From Microvirga sp. ACRRW (GTDB lineage: Bacteria > Pseudomonadota > Alphaproteobacteria > Rhizobiales > Beijerinckiaceae): DNA of 64,000 nt. A program made the position numbers and the translations under genes. Under the pieces are notes generated by a model that was not told the DNA's origin, ran no database searches, and saw only the letters and a program-made list of their open reading frames with translations. Positions 50,290-59,783 of this stretch are shown piece after piece; the stretch's first letter is position 1, and the number at the start of each line of letters is the position of its first letter. Location of the stretch: positions 62,001 through 126,000 of the forward strand of contig NZ_JAKRNJ010000005.1 of NCBI RefSeq assembly GCF_022346925.1, read 5' to 3'.

Positions 50290-51480
50290 CTAGCCTCTGA
50301 ACGCAGACCTGCCTTCTTCCAAGACCTCATCGACGATCCGCGCTGCCCGCTCGCTCGGCATTTCGTCACCGATCCGCATCAACTCATCGAGGCGCTGCAA
50401 AGCGGCCTCCTGCGCATGGCGCTCCGGCGTGTCGGACAGAAGCGGCATTACCGCCGCCGCCAATGTTTCCGGCGTGCAATCCTCCTGGATGAATTCAGGA
50501 ATTGCGTTCTCGCCGAGTACGAGATTGGTGAGCACGATGGATTGCGCCTTGATGAGCGGTCGCAGGATCAGCGCTTCGATCCACGACACCTTGTAGGCCA
50601 CGACCATCGGAATGCCGGAGAGGCCGAGCTCTAGCGTCACTGTGCCGGAAGCGGCAAGCGCCGCATCCGCGCTACGGAAGGCCTGCCACTTGGCGGCCTC
50701 GCCTTCTACGATACGCGGCTTCACGCTCCAGGAGGCGGTGCCTTCACGGATTGCGTGTACGAGATGCGGCACAGCCGGAATCGTGACCTCGAAGGTACGA
50801 GCCGAGCGCTGTTGCAGCAGCTTCAGCGCCTCGCCGAAGGTATCGAGCAGGCGGCTGACCTCGGAGCGGCGGCTTCCGGGCAGGACGAGGAGATTTACGG
50901 GCCCGTCCTTGCTGGAATCGCGCTCGCCTTCAACCGGCCTGAACTCCTTCACGCGCTCGATCAGCGGATGGCCCACATAAGTCGTGGGCGGACCGCCGAG
51001 GCGCTTATGTGCATCGGGCTCGAAAGGCAGCAACGCCAGCAGATGATCGACATAGGCGCGCATCTTCGCGGCCCGGCCCGGACGCCAGGCCCAGACGGAG
51101 GGGCTCACGTAATCCACCACCGGAATATGCGGCGCGCGCTTGCGTACGGCTTTGGCGACACGATGCGTGAAATCGGGGCTGTCGATAATGATGAGAATGT
51201 CCGGATTGGCAGCCACCACCGCATCGGCTGTCAGCCTGATCCGGTTGAGCACCGTCGGGAGCCGCGCGATGACGGCGACGATGCCCATGACGGCGATGTC
51301 CTCGAGCGGAAACAGGCTCTTCTGCCCTTCCGCCTCCATGGCATGTCCGCCGACGCCGCCGAAGCGCAGACGCTCGGCTCCAAGTCGTGCTTTCAGCGCG
51401 CGCATGAGCTTCGCGCCGAGCTGATCGCCCGATTCCTCACCTGACACGATCCAGATGTTCAACGGCTTCGTGTCAGTCAC
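50290..51480 (-). CDS. lpxB: Lipid-A-disaccharide synthase
   Basis: A 396-residue GT-B glycosyltransferase. Motifs: WIVSGEESGDQLGAKLM near the start, IIDSPDFTHRVA, PVVDYVSPSVWAWRPGRA, YVGHPLIERV and LPGSRRSEVSRLL. It joins UDP-diacylglucosamine with lipid X. The start is a GTG at 51480, overlapping the lpxI stop by 8 bases; a frame extension to 51594 lies inside lpxI. Last gene of the lpx run and convergent with a small membrane protein. Confidence 0.94.
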   Translation of the reverse strand: MTDTKPLNIWIVSGEESGDQLGAKLMRALKARLGAERLRFGGVGGHAMEAEGQKSLFPLEDIAVMGIVAVIARLPTVLNRIRLTADAVVAANPDILIIIDSPDFTHRVAKAVRKRAPHIPVVDYVSPSVWAWRPGRAAKMRAYVDHLLALLPFEPDAHKRLGGPPTTYVGHPLIERVKEFRPVEGERDSSKDGPVNLLVLPGSRRSEVSRLLDTFGEALKLLQQRSARTFEVTIPAVPHLVHAIREGTASWSVKPRIVEGEAAKWQAFRSADAALAASGTVTLELGLSGIPMVVAYKVSWIEALILRPLIKAQSIVLTNLVLGENAIPEFIQEDCTPETLAAAVMPLLSDTPERHAQEAALQRLDELMRIGDEMPSERAARIVDEVLEEGRSAFRG

Positions 51481-52390
51481 GGTAAGCCTCCATCCACGGC
51501 AGATCGACGGCAACGAGGAAGAGGCCGAGGCGGTCGGCGGTGCGAAGGGTTTCCTCCTGCTCCAGCACGAAGGTAGAGCCCGCGCCGATGGCAATGCCGG
51601 AGAGGCCCGCTTTCGCAGCCTCGGTGACGGTGCGCGGACCGATGGTCGGCATGTCGACGCGGAGATCCTGACCGCGTTTGGCGGCCTTGATCAGTACCCC
51701 GCCCTCCTTGCGGCGGCGAAGGCCGAACCAGGATTGGCGAAAACCGGCCACTCGCACCAGCATGCGGTCGGTGCCCTCAGGCCCCTCGATAGCGAGCACA
51801 TGATTGCGAGCGATCACGGCGCCCTGTCCGATGTCGAAAGAAGACAGCGATGCGAGAAGATCGAGCCCCACCGTAATGGCCTGCCGGTCATCCTCGTTGG
51901 GCGTCAACGAACCGCTCAAGGTGCGCGCAGCAACAAGATCGGGAGCAAGCTCGTGCGCACCGATCACGCGATGCCCGCGCTCCTCGATGAGCATGACGGC
52001 GCCCCGCAGAACCTGATCGTCGCCGCGGGTGATGACCTCCTTCACCTCCTGCATGTTGCGCAGGGCCGAATAGGCCCCGAGCAAGGCCGAGAAGCCGGGG
52101 CGGCGCACGGCGCCGACGAGGGAGACCGCGCTTGGCTTCCATGCATCCAGGGTGCTGAGAATGGTCTTGAGGTCGAGCAGGTCCACATTCGCGTGGGCCT
52201 TCTTGCGCAACTCAGGAGCAGCGAAGCCACGGAAGGCGAGAACGCGATACTCCTGGCCAGTTTTTTCGAGATGCTCGACAACCTGAATCGGAAGCCGTCC
52301 GCTTCCGGCGACAATCGCAATCGGGCCGCTTGAATCACGAGCCGGCCCATGGGAGCCGGCTCCTGTTGTTGTTTCGTGCTTAGATTTCAT
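51473..52390 (-). CDS. lpxI: UDP-diacylglucosamine pyrophosphatase LpxI
   Basis: A 305-residue protein of the LpxI (DUF1009) family, the alphaproteobacterial replacement of LpxH. Motifs: IAIVAGSGRLPIQVVEHL, LVGAVRRPGFSALLG, GLDLLASLSSFDIGQGAVI, and KAAKRGQDLRVDMPTIGPRTV. It hydrolyses UDP-2,3-diacylglucosamine to lipid X. It sits between lpxA and lpxB, as is typical. Confidence 0.95.
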   Translation of the reverse strand: MKSKHETTTGAGSHGPARDSSGPIAIVAGSGRLPIQVVEHLEKTGQEYRVLAFRGFAAPELRKKAHANVDLLDLKTILSTLDAWKPSAVSLVGAVRRPGFSALLGAYSALRNMQEVKEVITRGDDQVLRGAVMLIEERGHRVIGAHELAPDLVAARTLSGSLTPNEDDRQAITVGLDLLASLSSFDIGQGAVIARNHVLAIEGPEGTDRMLVRVAGFRQSWFGLRRRKEGGVLIKAAKRGQDLRVDMPTIGPRTVTEAAKAGLSGIAIGAGSTFVLEQEETLRTADRLGLFLVAVDLPWMEAYRD

Positions 52391-52396
52391 TCGGCC

Positions 52397-53206
52397 TCAG
52401 CCGGCGTTGCTGACCGGGTCCCGGGGCGTGCAGATCGAGCGATCCTTGCCTTCGCGGATGAAGTCCAGAATCTCGTGCACGAAGGGATGATCGTCGAACT
52501 CGCCCGCCACGTCCTCGACCCGCTCGGCAAGCGTGCCCTCATCTGCGAACAGCAGACGATAGGCGCGGCGGATGTCGTGAATCTGCTCGCGGGTAAAGTT
52601 GCGGCGGCGCATGCCGATGATGTTGAGACCGGCGAGATGCGCACGGTTGCCCATGGCCATGCCATAAGGAATGAGATCGTTCTCAAGCCCCGACAATCCG
52701 CCGACGAAGGCATGTGAGCCGACGCGTGCAAACTGGATGACGGCGGAGCCGCCGCCGAAAATCACGAAATTGCCGACCGTCACATGGCCCGCCAGCATCA
52801 CGTTATTCGACAGGATGCAGTCGTTCCCGACCTTCGTGTCGTGGCCCACATGCGAGCCTGCGAGGAAGGTGCAGCGGTCCCCGATCACGGTGCGCAGGCC
52901 GCCGCCTTCAGTGCCCGGGTTCATGGTCACGCCTTCACGGATCATGCAATCGGAACCGATGTCCAGCGTCGAGGGCTCACCGCGATACTTCAGGTCCTGC
53001 GGGATGTGGCCGAGGGACGCGAAGGGGAAGATGCGCGTGCGCGCGCCGATCTTCGTCTTGCCGGCGAGTGCTACGTGGCTCATGAGCTGGCAGCCGTCGC
53101 CGAGTTCGACCTCCGGCCCGATGGTGCAGAACGGGCCAATCTTCACACCCGCGCCGATTTTGGCGCCATCCTCGATGACAGCGGAGGGATGGATCACGCT
53201 TTCCAT
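52397..53206 (-). CDS. lpxA: UDP-GlcNAc acyltransferase LpxA
   Basis: A 269-residue left-handed beta-helix acyltransferase with hexapeptide repeats (IHPSAVIEDGAKIGAGVKIGPFCTIG, GNDCILSNNVMLAGHVTVGN) and catalytic histidine in the GSHVGHDTKVG region, then a helical C-terminus (IHDIRRAYRLLF). It starts lipid A synthesis. Its ATG overlaps the fabZ stop by one base (TGATG). Confidence 0.96.
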   Translation of the reverse strand: MESVIHPSAVIEDGAKIGAGVKIGPFCTIGPEVELGDGCQLMSHVALAGKTKIGARTRIFPFASLGHIPQDLKYRGEPSTLDIGSDCMIREGVTMNPGTEGGGLRTVIGDRCTFLAGSHVGHDTKVGNDCILSNNVMLAGHVTVGNFVIFGGGSAVIQFARVGSHAFVGGLSGLENDLIPYGMAMGNRAHLAGLNIIGMRRRNFTREQIHDIRRAYRLLFADEGTLAERVEDVAGEFDDHPFVHEILDFIREGKDRSICTPRDPVSNAG

Positions 53207-53670
53207 CAGTCGGTCACCAGCATGGCGCTGACTTCAGCCTCGCAGACGAGCACGCCGTCGACCTTAGCCTCGCCCTTGTACCACCACATGTTGCGGCGGT
53301 TGTTGAGCTTCTTCATATGAAACTCGACCCGGTCGCCGGGCTCGACCGGCTTGCGGAACTTCACCTTATCAATCGTCATAAAGAAAACCTGCTTGGGCTT
53401 CTCCTGCTGAGCGATCTTGGACTTCACGCAGATCGCGCCCGCGGTCTGAGCCATGGCCTCGATGAGGAACACGCCCGGGAAAATCGGACGCGACGGGAAA
53501 TGGCCCGTGAATTGTGGCTCATTGAAGGTGACATTCTTGATGCCGATGCACGAATTGTCGCCGTCGATCTCAATGATCTTGTCGATCAGCAGGAAAGGAT
53601 AGCGGTGCGGCAACAGCTCGAGGATCTCGAGGATATCGGCGGTTTGAAGCGTAGCGGGCGCTTCGGACAT
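53206..53670 (-). CDS. fabZ: 3-hydroxyacyl-ACP dehydratase FabZ
   Basis: A 154-residue hot-dog-fold enzyme. [14 protein letters not shown], and the catalytic H57 in [13 protein letters not shown] with E71 in [10 protein letters not shown]. It dehydrates 3-hydroxyacyl-ACP for fatty acid synthesis and shares its substrate with LpxA and LpxD, the reason these genes are neighbours. Confidence 0.96.
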   Translation of the reverse strand: MSEAPATLQTADILEILELLPHRYPFLLIDKIIEIDGDNSCIGIKNVTFNEPQFTGHFPSRPIFPGVFLIEAMAQTAGAICVKSKIAQQEKPKQVFFMTIDKVKFRKPVEPGDRVEFHMKKLNNRRNMWWYKGEAKVDGVLVCEAEVSAMLVTD

Positions 53671-53709
53671 GACAGAATACTCCGGATAGGCCTGGCGTTA
53701 TCTTTGCTT

Positions 53710-54774
53710 TTAGGAAGATGCGCCGTCGTCTTTGTCGGAATCGCCCTTGGATGCAAGCTTTTTCAGGGCGGTGATTTCGCGGAACCATTCGCGCATCGGC
53801 TTGGCAGGAGCTCCGCCCCAGCGCGCGCCGGCGGGAACATCGCCATTCACGCCGCTGGTGGCGGCGATCTGCGCGCCCATGCCGATCCGCACATGACCTC
53901 TGACGGCAACCTGGCCGCCGAGAGCGACGTAATCTTCGAGCGTCGTCGAGCCGGCAATGCCAACCTGGGCGACGATCACGCAATGGCGGCCGATGACCAC
54001 GTTATGGCCAATCTGGACCAGGTTATCGATCTTGGTGCCCTCGCCGATCACCGTGTCGCGGCTCGCGCCCCGGTCCACGGTGGTGTTGGCGCCGATCTCC
54101 ACATCGTCCTGGATAATGACGCGGCCGATCTGCGGCACCTTGAGATGGCCTTGCGGCCCCATGGCGAAGCCGAAGCCATCCTGCCCGATCCGCACGCCCG
54201 GATGCAGGATGACCCGGTTGCCGATGAAGGCGTTGGACACGCTCACGTGCGGCGAGAGCGAGCAATCACGGCCGATCTTCACATGCGGACCGATGACCGT
54301 GTGAGCACCGATGACGGTTCCTGCCCCGATCTCCGCGTGAGGCCCAATGACGGCGCCGGGATCCACCGTCACGCCATGTTCGAGGCGCGCGGAAGGATGC
54401 ACGAAAGAGCCGGGCGAGATGCCCGTGGCGGCAAAAGACGACTCCGGCCGCATGGCGGACGGGAACATATGGCCCATGACCTGCGCGAAGACGCGGTAGG
54501 CCAGCGGGGTCACGATGGCGATAGTCTTTGATGGCACCTTCGCCGCGAAGCGAGGCGTGACGAGGCAAACACCGGCCTGGGTCGCTCCCAAGGCGGCGAC
54601 ATAAGCCGGGTTATCCATGTAGGCCAAATCGTTCGGCCCGGCGCTCTCGAGCGGAGCGACGCCTTTAAGCAAAAACTCCCCGTCGGCACCGTCGGGGAGC
54701 GTTGTCTGCGCCATCTCCGTGACCTGACGCAGGTTAAGCGTCTGGCGCTGCGGAAAGAAAATTGATTCTGTCAT
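53710..54774 (-). CDS. lpxD: UDP-3-O-acylglucosamine N-acyltransferase LpxD
   Basis: A 354-residue protein with an N-terminal uridine-binding domain (about 1-110, including [18 protein letters not shown]) and a left-handed beta-helix of hexapeptides ([20 protein letters not shown] and [20 protein letters not shown] with catalytic histidine). It adds the second acyl chain in lipid A. A hairpin with a T-run stands directly in front of the ATG. Confidence 0.95.
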   Translation of the reverse strand: MTESIFFPQRQTLNLRQVTEMAQTTLPDGADGEFLLKGVAPLESAGPNDLAYMDNPAYVAALGATQAGVCLVTPRFAAKVPSKTIAIVTPLAYRVFAQVMGHMFPSAMRPESSFAATGISPGSFVHPSARLEHGVTVDPGAVIGPHAEIGAGTVIGAHTVIGPHVKIGRDCSLSPHVSVSNAFIGNRVILHPGVRIGQDGFGFAMGPQGHLKVPQIGRVIIQDDVEIGANTTVDRGASRDTVIGEGTKIDNLVQIGHNVVIGRHCVIVAQVGIAGSTTLEDYVALGGQVAVRGHVRIGMGAQIAATSGVNGDVPAGARWGGAPAKPMREWFREITALKKLASKGDSDKDDGASS

Positions 54775-54806
54775 GAAAAAGCGAGGGCGCCCCGAAGGCG
54801 CCCTCC
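54775..54806 (-). terminator. Intrinsic terminator between bamA and lpxD
   Basis: GAGGGCGCC and GGCGCCCTC (54783-54805) form a 9-base stem around CCGAA, followed on the minus strand by CGCTTTTT and at once by the lpxD ATG. The Ts end one base before the start codon. It should lower expression of the lpx genes relative to bamA; readthrough must be possible or lpxD has its own promoter inside bamA. Confidence 0.75.
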
Positions 54807-54810
54807 CCGA

Positions 54811-57219
54811 TTAGAAGCGTGTACCACCCGAGAAGCGGAAGGCCTGGGTGCGGTCGGCACCGACCCGAGTGCCATTCGCCTGCAGCTCGCCCTCTTCCTT
54901 GGAAAGAGCAATCGCGTAGTCGAAGCGGATCGGACCGAGGGGCGATGCCCACAGAAGCGAGGCACCGACCGACGAACGGATCTTGTGGCTGTCGAGAACA
55001 TTGATGCAGTTCTGCGGAGCATTCGGATTCGTGTTGCAGGTGACACCGCCATCCGGAGCGAAGATGGTGCCGCCATTGACGCCGAACTGGGTCGGGCCCT
55101 CATAGCCGTAGAGCGTACCGGCATCGGCGAAGACTGCACCCTTCAGGCCCAGCTCACGCGGCAGACCGAAAATCGGGAACTGCATTTCGAGCGTACCGCC
55201 GAAATAGGTGGTGCCGCCGACGGCGTTCGCCGCAGAGTCAACCGTCGAGATATCGCGCGGGCCGATACCGTTCGTGGCGAAGCCGCGAACCAGGGACGGG
55301 CCCATGAAGAAGTGGTCGACGATGCGCAGGTCGTTACCTTCGCTGCCGTTGTTACCGATGCCCACGATGTGACCACCCTGGACGCGAGCGATACCAACCA
55401 CATCCTCGAAGATCTCGCGGTAGTAGCGAGCATCACCGGTGGCGCGGAAGTAGCGCGAGTCGCCGCCGAGACCGGCGAAGTCCGTCTTCGCTTCGGCGTA
55501 GAAGCCGTTGCGCGGATCACGGGTGTTGTCGAGGGTGTTGTAGTTGAATGTCAGGCCCGCGAGCGAGGTGAGCGTCTCACCCTGCGATTCCTTGATGGCC
55601 AGCGAAGCTTCACCGTTGCCTTGGCAGAAGTTGCGCGATGCAACTTCGCCCGGCGCGCCCGTCGAAATGGCGCCATTGGCAAGTCGGGTATAGCCTGCGA
55701 TCGGCGCGGAGCAGTCGTTGTACGGCTTCTCCTCGTCGTTCGGGATCTCCAGATCCTGCTGATACAGCGAGTAGCGCAGGGTCAGAGTGAACTCTTCCGT
55801 GATCGGCAGGCCGAGACGGAGCTGACCGCCGGTCATGCGGTTCTCGTAACGGGAATACCGGGTCTGGTCGCTGAACTTCGAGAACAGATCGATACCCGCA
55901 GCCATGCGGTAGCCGAGGAAGTAAGGCTCCGTGAAGGAGAAGTCGACGCCGTTGCTGCGCTGGCCGAGCTGACCCGCCACGCGGACAAACTGGCCACGAC
56001 CCAGGAAGTTCGTCTCGGTGACCGCGACTTCACCGATGAAGCCGTCAGCCGTCGAGTAACCACCCGAGATCGAGAAGGAACCGGTGGACTGATCTTCCAC
56101 GTCCACGTTCACGATCACGCGGTCAGCCGAGGAACCTGGCTCGTTGGAGATGCGGACCTGTTTGAAGTAACCGAGGTTCGTCAGGCGACGCTCGGCGCGG
56201 TCGATCATCACCTGGTTGTAGGCATCGCCCTCGCCCAGCTCGAACTCACGACGGATCACGTAGTCGCGGGTACGGCTGTTGCCACGAACGTTGATGCGCT
56301 CGATGTAGATGCGCGGGCCTTCTTCGACCACATAGCCGATATTGACCGTGCGGCTCGCGGGATCGCGGGTGCCGACGGGGCGGATCTGCACGAAGGGATT
56401 ACCCTGGCGACCCACGGTGCGCGTCATGGCTTGCACCGACTTCTGGACGGCGTCGGCGTTGTAGACCGAGCCGGCAGAGATCGACAGGTCGCCGCGCAGA
56501 GCCTCGGCGTCCACAGCCGGAACGCGGGAATCGATGTTCACGTTGCCGACGCGGTACTGTTCACCTTCTTCGACCACGATGGTAACGACGTAGCCGCCAC
56601 GAGCGGCATCGAACGTCACTTCGTTGGAAACGATGCGGAAATCCGCATAGCCGTTCTTGAGGTAGTAGCGACGGATCAGCTCCAGGTCGTTGGCAAGGCG
56701 ATCAGCGTCATAGACATCCGAGCTCTTGAGGAAGCTGAGGATATTGGTCTCGGTGGTCTGCATGACACCACGCAGACGGCTGGAAGAAACCTGGTTATTG
56801 CCGACAAAGACGATGTCCTTCACGCCCGTCTTGTCACCCTCGACGATGGTGTAGACCACGTCGACGCGACCATTCGGCAGGTCCACGATACGCGGCGTCA
56901 CCTGAGCAAGACCACGGCCCTGACGGCGGTAGATCTCGAGGATCCGCTGCACGTCGGCATCGATGGCGGCCTGATTCACGGAAGTGCGGGCGCGAACCTG
57001 AAGTTCTCCCTCGAGAATCGCCTTGTCCACCTTGCTGTTGCCTTCGACGACAACACGGTTGATCAGGGGCCCTTGAGAGACGGAAGCGCGGCGGCCCGTC
57101 TGCTGCGCGCGCTGAGCGAGAGCGCTATCCGCAACGGTGAGGCCCGCCATCAGCGCGCTCATGGCGATCACTGCGGTGGCTGCCGGCTTCTTCCGGCGTG
57201 GCGTGGTCGTCGACATCAT
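54811..57219 (-). CDS. bamA: Outer-membrane assembly factor BamA
   Basis: An 802-residue Omp85 protein. A signal peptide of about 1-35 (AVIAMSALMAGLTVADSALAQ) is followed by five POTRA domains (POTRA1 begins INRVVVEGNSKVDKAIL; the fifth ends about 385), then a 16-strand barrel with SGGYSTADGFIGEVAVTETNF, the lid motif MGPSLVRGFATNGIGPR, and the terminal phenylalanine (FRFSGGTRF). It folds and inserts outer-membrane proteins. The codons at the start are TTG-ATG-ATG; ATG 57219 is chosen. It stands after rseP with a 212-base leader that holds a hairpin. Confidence 0.96.
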   Translation of the reverse strand: MMSTTTPRRKKPAATAVIAMSALMAGLTVADSALAQRAQQTGRRASVSQGPLINRVVVEGNSKVDKAILEGELQVRARTSVNQAAIDADVQRILEIYRRQGRGLAQVTPRIVDLPNGRVDVVYTIVEGDKTGVKDIVFVGNNQVSSSRLRGVMQTTETNILSFLKSSDVYDADRLANDLELIRRYYLKNGYADFRIVSNEVTFDAARGGYVVTIVVEEGEQYRVGNVNIDSRVPAVDAEALRGDLSISAGSVYNADAVQKSVQAMTRTVGRQGNPFVQIRPVGTRDPASRTVNIGYVVEEGPRIYIERINVRGNSRTRDYVIRREFELGEGDAYNQVMIDRAERRLTNLGYFKQVRISNEPGSSADRVIVNVDVEDQSTGSFSISGGYSTADGFIGEVAVTETNFLGRGQFVRVAGQLGQRSNGVDFSFTEPYFLGYRMAAGIDLFSKFSDQTRYSRYENRMTGGQLRLGLPITEEFTLTLRYSLYQQDLEIPNDEEKPYNDCSAPIAGYTRLANGAISTGAPGEVASRNFCQGNGEASLAIKESQGETLTSLAGLTFNYNTLDNTRDPRNGFYAEAKTDFAGLGGDSRYFRATGDARYYREIFEDVVGIARVQGGHIVGIGNNGSEGNDLRIVDHFFMGPSLVRGFATNGIGPRDISTVDSAANAVGGTTYFGGTLEMQFPIFGLPRELGLKGAVFADAGTLYGYEGPTQFGVNGGTIFAPDGGVTCNTNPNAPQNCINVLDSHKIRSSVGASLLWASPLGPIRFDYAIALSKEEGELQANGTRVGADRTQAFRFSGGTRF

Positions 57220-57251
57220 CAACTGGCCCGTTTCTTTATACTTTGTCTATC

Positions 57252-57269
57252 GCGGGGCTTACCCCCCGC
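57252..57269. repeat. Hairpin in the bamA leader
   Basis: GCGGGG-CTTACC-CCCCGC, a 6-base GC-only stem, lies 30 bases upstream of the bamA start within the 212-base rseP-bamA spacer. No T-run follows, so a terminator of rseP is less likely than a leader structure. Confidence 0.4.
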
Positions 57270-57434
57270 AGAGTGGAGACAGGTGTCCCAACCCTATCGG
57301 TGCTGCCCCGCTTGTACAAACTTTCGCCGCTATTGCAAACGGCACTTGCAAAACAGAGTAGCAATTTTTCCACCGGCGTGGCGTCCTTGTCACGCCCAAC
57401 CCGCCACAAAACTTGTGACAAGGTGAACGAGCCC

Positions 57435-58577
57435 TCACCCGAACGAGCGGGTCAGGTCGCTCCAGGTCGCCAGGATCATCAGCGTCGCCACGAAGGCAAA
57501 GCCTATCCTGAAGCCGATTTCCTGGGCCCTTTCGCTCAGTGGCCGCCCGCGGACGGCCTCGATGGCATAGAATAGAAGATGCCCGCCATCGAGCAGCGGA
57601 ATCGGGAAAAGGTTAATAAGCCCAATCGATACCGACATGAAGCCGATGAGGTTCACCAGGCTGTAGAGCCCGCCAATCTCATAGGCCGTCCCCGCGATTC
57701 GAGCGATCCCGACAGGGCCAGAAAGCTGGTCGATGGATTCGCGACCCAGGATGAGACGGCGCAGGAAGTTGAAGGTGCGGTCCACCTGATTCCAAGTATC
57801 GACAGCGCCTGCCTTCAGGGCCTCCAAGGGGCCATAGGAGATGCGCTTGATGGCCGAGCGATCCTGCGGGGCCTGAACGCCGAGAAGGCCGATGCGCTGC
57901 TTGCCAAAGGGCGTATCTCTTTCTTCCACCTTGGGAATTGCCGTGAGGCTTACCTCCCGGCCATCGCGATCGACCACGAAGTTGAGCGCCTCGCCCGAGC
58001 TGGAGCTGACGATCATCTGCATGTCGGCGAAGGTTTCGATCCGCGTGCCGTCGATGAATCGGATCACGTCATGAGGCTGGAAGCCGGCCGCTTCGGCCGC
58101 GCTGCCAGGGATCACCCGCTCGATCACCGGCTCCAGGACCATGCGGCCGCTGAAGTAGTTGAAGCCCGCGAAGATCGCGATCGCCAGGATGAAATTGGCC
58201 ATAGGACCGGCCGCTACGGTGGCGGCGCGCTTGGCGACACTTTGATGGGGAAAACTGATGGCCCGCAGCTCAGGCGACATTTGTTGAACGCCCTGGCTGT
58301 CCGGAACGCTTGCCGCATTCATGTCGCCGACGAACTTCACATAGCCGCCGAGGGGAATCGCCGAGATTTTCCAGCGGGTGCCGTTCTTGTCCGTCCAGCC
58401 GATCAGCTCGCGCCCGAAACCGATCGAGAAGGCCGACACGCCGATTCCGCAGCGGCGCCCAACCCAGTAATGGCCGTATTCGTGGATGAAGACGACCACC
58501 GACAGCACCACAAGGAAGGCAAAGATCGTCAGGGCGAAAGACCCTGTCATGCCGGCGATTGCTGAAAGCCATTCCAT
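57435..58577 (-). CDS. rseP: Site-2 protease RseP
   Basis: A 380-residue intramembrane metalloprotease. HExxH is H32-E33-H36 (FIHEYGHYWVG) in the first helix. PDZ region of about 125-205 (RVIPGSAAEAAGFQPHDVI), then the third metal ligand in INLFPIPLLDGGHLLF. It cuts anti-sigma factors after the first cleavage in the envelope stress response, and removes leftover signal peptides. Stands between dxr and bamA as in E. coli. Confidence 0.95.
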   Translation of the reverse strand: MEWLSAIAGMTGSFALTIFAFLVVLSVVVFIHEYGHYWVGRRCGIGVSAFSIGFGRELIGWTDKNGTRWKISAIPLGGYVKFVGDMNAASVPDSQGVQQMSPELRAISFPHQSVAKRAATVAAGPMANFILAIAIFAGFNYFSGRMVLEPVIERVIPGSAAEAAGFQPHDVIRFIDGTRIETFADMQMIVSSSSGEALNFVVDRDGREVSLTAIPKVEERDTPFGKQRIGLLGVQAPQDRSAIKRISYGPLEALKAGAVDTWNQVDRTFNFLRRLILGRESIDQLSGPVGIARIAGTAYEIGGLYSLVNLIGFMSVSIGLINLFPIPLLDGGHLLFYAIEAVRGRPLSERAQEIGFRIGFAFVATLMILATWSDLTRSFG

Positions 58578-58610
58578 GATGATTCCTTTCGCGCTCCTTC
58601 CAAGAGCGCC

Positions 58611-59777
58611 TTATATGCGTTTTGCAGGAACGAGCCGCCGCGCCAGGGCCCGGGCCTCGCCATCGATGGCAAGAGCATCCGGGACCGTCGCAGGAGCTTT
58701 CCCGCCTGCGGAAGAAGTTGAGCAAACCGTCTCAACTATCTCAGATATTGCATAAAATCCTATTTCGCCCGCCATATAGGCCTCGACCGCGATCTCGTTG
58801 GCGGCGTTCAGGATCGTCGGCATAGCCCCTCCAGCCTGAAGCGCTGCCTTGGCCAAGGTCAGGCACGGAAACCGCGCCTCATCGGCTCGCTCGAAGGTTA
58901 AGCGGCCAATCGCGGCAAGATCGAGACGTGGAAGATCCATGAAAAGTCGCACCCCGTCATGCAGCGCATTGGCGATGGGCACCTTCATGTCCGGAAGGGC
59001 AAGCCCGGCGGTGACGGCACCGTCCGTCCACTGCACCAGCCCATGGACGATGGCCTCGGGGTGGACGAGCACGTCGAGGCGCTCGGCTTCCAGGTCGAAG
59101 AGGTGATGAGCCTCGATCAGCTCAAGCCCCTTGTTCATCAGGGTGGCCGAGTCGATGTTGATCTTGGAGCCCATGGACCAGACCGGATGAGCGGATGCTT
59201 GCTTGGCATCGGCTTTCTCGATCTGGTCCCGGCTCCAGGTTCGGAACGGGCCGCCGCTTGCGGTTATCACCGCTTTTTCCACATCCCGATTACGGCCAGC
59301 CGACAGGGCGTGATCGAGGGCATTGTGCTCGGAATCCACAGGCGTGATCTCGACGCCGAGGCGGCGCGCATCGGCCATGAAGGCACTGCCTGCGCAGACA
59401 AGGCTTTCCTTGTTGGCGAGAGCAATCCGCCTCCCCGATTTCAGGGCTGCATGCGTTGGCTCCAGCCCTGCAGTTCCGCTGATGGCGGCAAGCACGACAT
59501 CGGCAGGGCGATCAACGGCCTCGAGCACGGCGGAGCGGCCTGCTCCACATGCAATTCCGGTTCCGCCAAGGGCTTGTCGCAGGTCGGGACCGGCACTCTC
59601 ATCGGCCAGCGCCGCGAACCTCGCCCCCAGGCGCTTTGCGGTCTCGGCCAAGGCTTGGGCGTTGCGCCCGCCGACGACCGCTTCGACCTGAAACTTCTCC
59701 CGCTGAGCCAGAACGACATCCGCCGTGGAGCGGCCGATGGAACCGGTGGCTCCGAGGATCGTGAGAGAACGTGCCAT
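58611..59777 (-). CDS. dxr: DXP reductoisomerase
   Basis: A 388-residue NADPH enzyme. LTILGATGSIGRSTADV for the nucleotide site, ALANKESLVCAGSAF and TPVDSEHNAL with the catalytic and metal-binding acids, ASGGPFRTW and SMGSKINIDSATLMNKGLELIEAHHLF. First committed step of the MEP pathway; with ispDF it shows that isoprenoids are made by the MEP route. The gene starts 6 bases after cdsA. Confidence 0.96.
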   Translation of the reverse strand: MARSLTILGATGSIGRSTADVVLAQREKFQVEAVVGGRNAQALAETAKRLGARFAALADESAGPDLRQALGGTGIACGAGRSAVLEAVDRPADVVLAAISGTAGLEPTHAALKSGRRIALANKESLVCAGSAFMADARRLGVEITPVDSEHNALDHALSAGRNRDVEKAVITASGGPFRTWSRDQIEKADAKQASAHPVWSMGSKINIDSATLMNKGLELIEAHHLFDLEAERLDVLVHPEAIVHGLVQWTDGAVTAGLALPDMKVPIANALHDGVRLFMDLPRLDLAAIGRLTFERADEARFPCLTLAKAALQAGGAMPTILNAANEIAVEAYMAGEIGFYAISEIVETVCSTSSAGGKAPATVPDALAIDGEARALARRLVPAKRI

Positions 59778-59783
59778 GAAGAC

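Noticed and set aside
54985..57426. An 813-codon open frame on plus across bamA
   Set aside because: Antisense shadow of the BamA gene; no domain and composition typical for a reversed GC-rich frame.
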